From contig QHPN01000113.1 of the NCBI GenBank assembly GCA_003219115.1, positions 1-10,903 on the forward strand: DNA of 10,903 nucleotides, in the 5' to 3' direction. The position numbers and the translations under genes are program-made. Below the pieces are notes generated by a model, which made no database searches, was not told where the DNA came from, and saw only the letters and a list, made by a program, of their open reading frames with translations. The stretch comes from Verrucomicrobiota bacterium (GTDB lineage Bacteria > Verrucomicrobiota > Verrucomicrobiia > Chthoniobacterales > UBA10450). The first letter of the stretch is position 1, and every line of letters starts with the position of its first letter. Below, one piece after another: positions 6,240 to 10,903 of this stretch.

Positions 6240-6254
6240 CGGATCGGAGATCCG
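6240..6254 (-). terminator. Small hairpin just after thrC
   Basis: CGGATC (6240-6245) and GATCCG (6249-6254) pair around GGA and begin 3 bases beyond the thrC stop on the minus strand. The stem is short and no T-run follows, so it is a weak terminator candidate. Confidence 0.3.
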
Positions 6255-6257
6255 AAA

Positions 6258-7424
6258 TCACCCATAGCACTCAAGATACTTGATGCCGGAGCCGGTGTTG
6301 AAGACGACGACTTGCTCGTCGAGTTTGATTGTGCCGGAATCGATGAGCGAACGCAGGGCGGCGAAACAAGCGGCGCCTTCCGGCGCGATGAAAAGGCCCT
6401 CGGCCCCGCCTACTTCGCGGGTGACGCGAATCATCTCGTCATCGTCGATCGCGATCGCGCCACCGCCGGATTCCCGCAGGATTCTCAGTATGAGAAAATC
6501 GCCGATCGCTTTCGGCACGCGCAGGCCGGAGGCGCGGGTATGAGCATTCGGAAATTCGGCGGCATGGACGGCGCCAGCTTCGAACGCGCGAACGATCGGC
6601 GCGCAGCCTGATGCCTGAACGGAATACATGCGCGGACGTTTGGCGCCGATCCAACCGAGCGCTTCCAATTCCTCGAACGCTTTCCACATTCCAATGAGGC
6701 CCGTGCCACCGCCGGTTGGATAAAGGACCACATCGGGCAGCCACCAGCCGAGCTGTTCCGCCAGCTCGTAGCCGAGAGTCTTTTTGCCTTCGAGTCGATA
6801 CGGTTCCTTCAGCGTCGACATTTCGAACCAGTCTTCCTGCGTTTTCCGACGCGCGATCGTTGCCGCGCAGTCCGTAATCAGTCCGTCGATCAATTGCACG
6901 CGGGCGCCGAGCTCACAGCACTCGATGACGTTCAGCTGCGGAGTGTCGTAGGGCATGAAGATGTACGCTTCCAGCCCGGCGCGGGCGGCGTAGGCGGCAA
7001 GGGCGCTACCGGCGTTGCCCGCGCTCGGGACCGCGAGCTTGGTCGCACCGAGATGTTTCGCCATCGAGACGGCGGCCGACATTCCACGGGCTTTGAAACT
7101 TTGCGTCGGGTTGACCGATTCATCTTTGATCCACAAATCAGCCAGGCCGAGCTGGTCGCCGAACCGGTCGGCACGGAGCAAAGGTGTTCCGCCTTCGCCG
7201 AGCGATACCGGCTCAACATTTTGCGGCAATGGCAGCAGCTCCCGGAATCGCCACAAGCTGTTATCGACGCGCGCCCGCAACTTTTGGCGAGTGAGCTTCT
7301 GTGAGACGGTCTTGAGATCGTATTTCGCGAGCAGCGGTTTGCGGCATTTAGTGCAGAGATTTTGTAACCAGGCGGCGTCGTGCTCGGTGTCGCACGCGCT
7401 GCAAACAAGATGAGTAAGAAACAT
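6258..7424 (-). CDS. thrC: Threonine synthase (PLP-dependent, with zinc ribbon)
   Basis: The enzyme converts O-phosphohomoserine and water to threonine and phosphate, the last step of threonine biosynthesis, in the cytoplasm. The protein has 388 residues from ATG at 7424. An in-frame extension to 7505 would run into the divergent symporter gene and adds unlikely sequence. Residues 8-27 hold a four-cysteine zinc ribbon (Cys8, Cys11, Cys24, Cys27) seen in plant/archaeal-type threonine synthases. The fold-type II PLP core follows: Lys111 in NPTQSFKARG as the Schiff-base lysine, the SAGNAGSALAAYAARAG loop (134-150), the phosphate-binding PTGGGTGLIG (236-245) and IAPEGAACFAAL near 347-358. All key residues are present, so it should be active. 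Related cysteate or other PLP lyases share this layout, but threonine synthase fits best. No other thr genes are next to it. Confidence 0.88.
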   Translation of the reverse strand: MFLTHLVCSACDTEHDAAWLQNLCTKCRKPLLAKYDLKTVSQKLTRQKLRARVDNSLWRFRELLPLPQNVEPVSLGEGGTPLLRADRFGDQLGLADLWIKDESVNPTQSFKARGMSAAVSMAKHLGATKLAVPSAGNAGSALAAYAARAGLEAYIFMPYDTPQLNVIECCELGARVQLIDGLITDCAATIARRKTQEDWFEMSTLKEPYRLEGKKTLGYELAEQLGWWLPDVVLYPTGGGTGLIGMWKAFEELEALGWIGAKRPRMYSVQASGCAPIVRAFEAGAVHAAEFPNAHTRASGLRVPKAIGDFLILRILRESGGGAIAIDDDEMIRVTREVGGAEGLFIAPEGAACFAALRSLIDSGTIKLDEQVVVFNTGSGIKYLECYG

Positions 7425-7465
7425 AGATTGCCGCTGAGTCGCGCGGCCTCTACAACACCCTTGCA
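7425..7465. promoter_or_regulatory. Very short divergent region between thrC and the symporter
   Basis: Only 41 bases separate the two start codons. They hold no clear hexamers and no good Shine-Dalgarno for either gene. At least one promoter probably extends into the opposite gene, so the two transcripts may overlap or compete. Confidence 0.4.
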
Positions 7466-8809
7466 ATGCCCGAAGTGAAAACGCAACAGGTGTGGTATCG
7501 CCCATCCCTTACCACCCAGATTCTTATCGGATTGGTCGTGGGCGTGCTCATCGGCTGGCTCCGGCCGGCCTGGGGCAACTCGATCTATTTCCTGCGCGAC
7601 ATTTTTCTAAATCTGATCAAATCGATCATCGGGCCGCTGGTGTTTTCCACGCTGGTCGTCGGCATCGCCGGCGGCGGCGATCTACGCAAGGTCGGGCGCA
7701 TGGGAGTGAAGGCCCTCATCTATTTCGAAGTCATCACGACCGTTGCGCTATTTCTCGGCCTCGCGGTGGTGAACATCACGAAACCGGGGATGGGTGTGCC
7801 ACTGGTCGGCACCGCGGGCGAGGCCGTGCAAAAGATCGGGGAAACGCATCCGCGCACGTTCGTCGAGACGCTGGTTCACATCTTTCCGGCGAGCGTGGTC
7901 GATTCGCTGGTGCGCGGTGACATTCTTCAGATCGTCGCGTTTGCGGTGCTGTTCGCGATGGCTGTCTCGGCCATCGGCGAGAAAGGCCGGCCAATGCTGG
8001 TAGCAATGGAAAGTCTTTCACAGGTGATGTTCAAACTAACGAATTATGTGATGCGTTTCGCTCCGTTTGGCGTGGCGGCGGCGATGGCACACACGATTGG
8101 GACGCAGGGTCCCAGTGTGCTGATCAGTCTCGGGAACCTGATTGTCTCCTACTATGCCACCCTCGTTTTGTTCGTGGTCCTGGTCTTTGGCATCATCATG
8201 TTGATCGTGCGCGTGCCGGTGCGGCAGTTTGTGCGCGCAGTGCGTGAGCCGGCGACGATCGCGTTCGCCACCACCAGCAGCGAATCGGCCATGCCGAAAG
8301 CAATGCAGGCAATGGAACGTCTCGGGGTGCCGAAGCGAATCGTGGGCTTCGTCATGCCGACGGGTTACTCATTCAATCTCGATGGCTCGATGATCTTTCT
8401 TGCGATCACTTCGGTGTTCATCGTGGACGCGGCTGAACCCATAACGCATCAGCACTTCGGATTCGCGCAACAGCTAACGATGATGCTGGCGTTCGTGGTG
8501 ACATCGAAGGGACTGGCCGGTGTGCCGCGTTCCTCCATTCTGGTTTTGCTGGCGACTCTCAGCGGGATCCTGCCGCCGCCGATTGTCGCCAGCGGCGTTG
8601 CTATTCTGCTGGGGATCGACGCGATCATGGACATGGGACGTTCCGCCATGAATCTGATCGGGAATTGTCTGGCCACAGTGGTGATTGGGCGCTGGGAGCG
8701 CGAGTTCGATGACGAGCGCGCCCGAATCTTCGGAACACCGCAAGAAGCGGAACTCGACTTGCAGCGGGGCGATGTGGCGGCGGCGGAAACGGCGCAGCGC
8801 GGTGAGTGA
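7466..8809 (+). CDS. Dicarboxylate/amino acid:cation symporter (DAACS family)
   Basis: This 447-residue inner-membrane transporter of the GltP/DctA/GltPh family imports acidic amino acids or C4-dicarboxylates with H+ or Na+. Visible family motifs are the serine-rich hairpin 1 tip TTSSESAMP (269-277), the TM7 motif FNLDGSM (303-309, the NMDGT position), the hairpin 2 stretch SKGLAGVPRSS (347-357) and the TM8 run GIDAIMDMGRSAMNLIGN (383-400). By alignment with GltPh, Asp389, Arg392 and Asn396 match substrate residues, and Arg392 fits an acidic side chain. Asn400 replaces the Na1-site Asp405, as in proton-coupled DctA-like members, so proton coupling is inferred. The C-terminal tail (411-447) is charged and cytoplasmic. 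The ATG start lacks a clear ribosome site. It is divergent from thrC. Confidence 0.92.
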   Translation: MPEVKTQQVWYRPSLTTQILIGLVVGVLIGWLRPAWGNSIYFLRDIFLNLIKSIIGPLVFSTLVVGIAGGGDLRKVGRMGVKALIYFEVITTVALFLGLAVVNITKPGMGVPLVGTAGEAVQKIGETHPRTFVETLVHIFPASVVDSLVRGDILQIVAFAVLFAMAVSAIGEKGRPMLVAMESLSQVMFKLTNYVMRFAPFGVAAAMAHTIGTQGPSVLISLGNLIVSYYATLVLFVVLVFGIIMLIVRVPVRQFVRAVREPATIAFATTSSESAMPKAMQAMERLGVPKRIVGFVMPTGYSFNLDGSMIFLAITSVFIVDAAEPITHQHFGFAQQLTMMLAFVVTSKGLAGVPRSSILVLLATLSGILPPPIVASGVAILLGIDAIMDMGRSAMNLIGNCLATVVIGRWEREFDDERARIFGTPQEAELDLQRGDVAAAETAQRGE

Positions 8810-8901
8810 CAGCTCAGAGGTCAGAAGAAGTCACCGGCTGGAGGTTGGAATAACCGAGACGACACGGTTGCAATTAGCTGCGGTATTGCTAAACCGGTTT
8901 T
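8810..8901. other. Spacer with AGAGGTCA-type repeat
   Basis: CTCAGAGGTCAGAAGAAGTCA (starting at 8813) resembles the repeats at 759-776 and 6195-6223. AAACCGGTTT (8891-8900) is a perfect 10-base palindrome next to the following start codon. No gene is seen here. Confidence 0.4.
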
Positions 8902-9375
8902 ATGGAAACGGCGGGCGAAGATCATCCCAAGATCGTGGCGTTTCCGCCGTTGCTCTGGCTGATTGGCGCAATCGTCAGCGTGCTGGTCCATTTTTTCGTT
9001 TTTTCGATTCGAATTTTGCCGGAACCATTCGCCATGATTCTTGGGATTGTTTGTCTCCTGGCGGGGCCTTCGCTGGCATTGCCGGCGTTATTCACCATGC
9101 GCGCGGCCGGGACGCATGCCAATCCCGCGAAGCCGGCGACAGCGATTGTGCGAGGTGGATCTTATCGGTTCACTCGGAACCCGATGTATCTGGCACTTTG
9201 TCTGGTGCAGGCAGGGATCGGATTGCTGTTGAACGATTGGATTACGCTTTTGTTTGTTGTGCCGCTTGCGTTGGTCCTGCATTTCGGCGTAATCCTGCCC
9301 GAGGAACGCTATCTCGAGGCGAAGTTCGGTGAGCAATATCTCGCTTTAAAGCGCGAGGTGCGCCGCTGGATTTAA
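8902..9375 (+). CDS. Isoprenylcysteine/phospholipid methyltransferase-like membrane protein
   Basis: The protein has 157 residues from ATG at 8902 with four or so hydrophobic segments (13-36, 42-64, 96-111, 113-132). The C-terminal half carries the ICMT/PEMT-superfamily signature: GGSYRFTRNPMYLAL (85-99), then a hydrophobic segment, PEERYLEAKFGEQYLALKREVRRWI (133-157) with the conserved Glu-Glu pair and FG-Y spacing. Family members use S-adenosylmethionine to methylate lipids or membrane-linked groups. Bacterial members mostly have unknown substrates, so only the fold and cofactor type are assigned. It ends 15 bases before the convergent gene on the other strand. No strong Shine-Dalgarno is seen, but the N-terminus (charged, then a membrane segment) is reasonable. 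Confidence 0.85.
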   Translation: METAGEDHPKIVAFPPLLWLIGAIVSVLVHFFVFSIRILPEPFAMILGIVCLLAGPSLALPALFTMRAAGTHANPAKPATAIVRGGSYRFTRNPMYLALCLVQAGIGLLLNDWITLLFVVPLALVLHFGVILPEERYLEAKFGEQYLALKREVRRWI

Positions 9376-9390
9376 AGAATCAACGTCGAC

Positions 9391-9977
9391 TCAAATAGCG
9401 CTCGGTTCATCTAGTCGACCAGGCACAAATTTCAGCATGAGATCCTTGGGGAGCTCGCGCATTCGGGGCACGTTCTTCGGGTAAGCTCCGCCCGGATCGG
9501 CCTTTGCCCACAAACGGCCTCTTGCCGCCCAATACTCAAAGTTTTCATACAACCTGTCGCCACGCGTGAGACGCATCCGCTCGACCGCCGGAGCGAGCTG
9601 ATTCCATAATCGGTTGATTGAGGTGCCGGTTACGTCGAGCACCACGTCCGGCTCGAGTAACCCGTACTTTAAGTATGAGCCGATCTGCTCACACCAGTCG
9701 CAGGCGTACAATTCCGGATGCTTCGATCGGTCGACGTTTGGGACATCGTACTCGGCCAAGAAAGCGAGATCTTTGAGTTTGGTCTGCAACTCATCCGCAA
9801 TGTACTCCCGCCATTCGCGAAAGTGGAGGTCGCCCCAGTCTTTTAGGACCGCTAGCTCGGCATTAAGCGTGTTCTGCGCACGCAAGTGTCGCAGTTGAAT
9901 GAGCCCCGCGATAACGGTAGCGATGATGACACTAATGTGACAGCGTTGATCAGCAGCGCCCATTTATCGATCGACAT
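9391..9977 (-). pseudogene. Single-TM hypothetical protein gene with a 5' frameshift
   Basis: The long frame runs from 9963 to 9391, but its first dozen residues (MGAADQRCH) are unconvincing. In a neighbouring frame, an ATG at 9977 preceded by GGAAG opens MSIDKWALLINAVTLV, which joins naturally to SVIIATVIAGLIQLRHLRAQN if one base is added near 9930 (for example GTGTC from GTGGTC). The restored product has about 195 residues: a short N-terminus, one membrane helix (about 8-27), then a soluble part with a likely helical AQNTLNAELAVLKDW stretch and conserved-looking DLHFREWREYI, CDWCEQIGSYLKYGLL and WNQLAPAVERMR segments. The arrangement resembles DUF4760-like membrane proteins, but I assign this only weakly. 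If the shift is a sequencing error, the gene is intact; otherwise the start at 9963 would lose half of the helix context. Confidence 0.65.
9392..9405. repeat. 14-base direct repeat, copy A
   Basis: CAAATAGCGCTCGG overlaps the stop codon and last codons of the minus-strand hypothetical gene. It sits in the loop of a 7-base-pair stem (9385-9391 with 9413-9419, built on GTCGAC). The same 14 bases recur at 10051-10064, upstream of that gene. Confidence 0.55.
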
Positions 9978-10042
9978 TGCTTCCAACATAGCGGCGATAA
10001 CCGCGGAATGGAAAGTCTCCACCGCCTGAGTTAAGAAATTTG

Positions 10043-10077
10043 GCTTCCAACAAATAGCGCTCGGCTAATGTTGAAGC
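10043..10077. repeat. Bulged hairpin containing direct repeat copy B
   Basis: GCTTCCAACA (10043-10052) pairs with TGTTGAAGC (10069-10077) apart from one bulged C, and TAGC/GCTA can pair inside it, giving a stem of about 13 base pairs. CAAATAGCGCTCGG (10051-10064), the exact partner of 9392-9405, lies within it. A related GCTTCCAACATAGCG also occurs at 9979-9993. It lies between the divergent hypothetical gene and the racemase homologue gene, where promoters are expected. Confidence 0.5.
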
Positions 10078-10095
10078 GCGAGTACAGGTATCAGT

Positions 10096-10794
10096 GTGAG
10101 GATACTTGGGATGATTGGTGGGACGGGGCCGGAATCGACGGTCGAGTATTACCGTCGGTTGGTTGCGGCTTACAAGGCGCGTAATCCGAACGGTGGAGCG
10201 CCACCAATAATTATTAACAGTGTCGATAACGAGAACCTGGTGGACTGGTTCACGAGGAACGAGCTGGCGCCGGTTATCGAGTTTCTCGCGGCCGAAATCG
10301 AAACTCTGGCACGCGCGCGCGCTGATTTTGCGCTCATCGCGGCGGTCACGCCACACCTCGTGTTCGACCATCTGCAGCAGCGGGCGCGTATTCCGATGCT
10401 CAGCATCGTGGAGGCTACGGCCGATGCCGCAGCGAAGGCCCGATTGCGGCGCCTGGCGCTCTTCGGCACGCGATTCACCATGCAGGCGGCGTTGTTTCCG
10501 GATGCGTTTGAGCGGCGCGGAATGACGATCGTCGTGCCAAATGAGGAAGAACAGGAGTTCATCCACGAGAAATACATGGGCGAGCTCTTCGTCGGAAAGA
10601 TTTCAGACGAAACCCACGCGGCGTTGATCGACATCGTGCAGACGATGAAGCAGCGCAACAATGTCGATGGCTTGATTCTCGGCGGCACCGAGCTGTCGTT
10701 AATTCTGCGCGAATCGAGGGCGGCGAGGCTGCCGATTCTCGATACTACCCAGATTCACGTCGAGGCCGCGATCGAGTGGATGTTGCGGCCATAA
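10096..10794 (+). CDS. Aspartate/glutamate racemase-family protein lacking both catalytic cysteines
   Basis: The protein has 232 residues from GTG at 10096 (an AGG lies about 9 bases upstream), the normal family length. The N-terminal signature MRILGMIGGTGPESTVEYYRRL is clear, as are NSVDNENLVDWF (41-52) and the C-terminal LDTTQIHVEAAI (215-226). Active members swap the alpha-proton between two cysteines, in CNTAH-like and GCTEL-like motifs. Here the matching stretches are LIAAVTPH (80-87) and LGGTEL (195-200), so Ala83 and Gly197 stand in the cysteine positions while Thr85, His87, Thr198 and Glu199 remain. Two-base racemisation is therefore not expected; another isomerase or lyase-like reaction or a binding role is possible. 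The protein is cytoplasmic, with no signal peptide. It stands alone at the right edge, divergent from the frameshifted hypothetical gene. Confidence 0.87.
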   Translation: MRILGMIGGTGPESTVEYYRRLVAAYKARNPNGGAPPIIINSVDNENLVDWFTRNELAPVIEFLAAEIETLARARADFALIAAVTPHLVFDHLQQRARIPMLSIVEATADAAAKARLRRLALFGTRFTMQAALFPDAFERRGMTIVVPNEEEQEFIHEKYMGELFVGKISDETHAALIDIVQTMKQRNNVDGLILGGTELSLILRESRAARLPILDTTQIHVEAAIEWMLRP

Positions 10795-10903
10795 AAAACT
10801 CTGACAATCGTCCGCCACCAGCCCTGGGAGACTGAGAAGCGCCAGCCGGCAGCTCGGAGTATAAATTAGCTCTTCCGCTTCCCGACGGTTCAAAGCCAAA
10901 CCA
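10795..10903. other. Right-edge spacer without a recognised gene
   Basis: These are the last 109 bases after the racemase homologue. I see no terminator-like hairpin with a T-run and no convincing coding start. The final bases GGTTCAAAGCC...CCA look superficially like a tRNA 3' end, but no matching acceptor or anticodon arm is present upstream. Confidence 0.4.

Noticed and set aside
10043..10077. Integron attC site
   Set aside because: The stem has a bulged base and GTTG/CAAC ends, but it is too short, the core sites miss the RYYYAAC/GTTRRRY pattern, and no integrase is present.
9964..10566. 200-codon minus-strand frame overlapping the racemase homologue
   Set aside because: It is mostly antisense to a conserved protein. 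A short ERYLLEAKF stretch resembles the ICMT-like tail, but eight residues are too few to claim a relic.
10840..10903. Possible tRNA 3' end (GGTTCAAAGCC...CCA)
   Set aside because: No complementary acceptor stem, D-arm or anticodon arm can be found upstream.
1..10903. CRISPR array or toxin-antitoxin pair
   Set aside because: There are no regularly spaced repeats with spacers, and the small basic gene has no partner gene beside it.

Overview
The window looks like chromosomal DNA of a moderately GC-rich, free-living bacterium. The mix of genes (a hydrolase-cyclase fusion, many stand-alone genes, long spacers with small dyads) and the general look of the proteins suggest a soil Verrucomicrobiota-type organism. 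That placement is an inference from overall impression, not from a marker gene. Most genes stand alone or in convergent or divergent pairs, and no long operon is visible.

Left part (1-3232): the last 23 codons of a hydrophobic protein, then a GNAT acetyltransferase broken by one frameshift. Next come two copies of an unusual small element (845-1137 and 2775-3043). Each copy is bounded on both sides by a near-perfect 19-base palindrome (consensus ATCRTAAGCSGSTTAYGAT) and carries a minus-strand gene for a very basic protein of about 66 residues. Copy 1 is intact and copy 2 is decayed by two frameshifts. Between the copies lies a gene for an alpha/beta-hydrolase fused to a class III nucleotide cyclase domain with non-canonical substrate residues. 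This palindrome-bounded element is the best candidate here for something undescribed.

Middle part (3233-7424): a polytopic membrane protein of unknown function diverges from a CaxA-type Ca2+/H+ antiporter. Tandem GC-rich hairpins follow the antiporter. A secreted SnoaL/DUF4440-like protein lies convergent to it, and then comes threonine synthase (thrC) with an N-terminal zinc ribbon.

Right part (7466-10903): a dicarboxylate/amino acid:cation symporter diverges from thrC across only 41 bases. It is followed by an isoprenylcysteine-methyltransferase-like membrane protein, a frameshifted single-TM hypothetical gene (minus strand) bracketed by a 14-base direct repeat, and an aspartate/glutamate racemase homologue lacking both catalytic cysteines. 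ThrC, the symporter and the racemase homologue all touch amino-acid metabolism, but nothing in the sequence shows that they are co-regulated.
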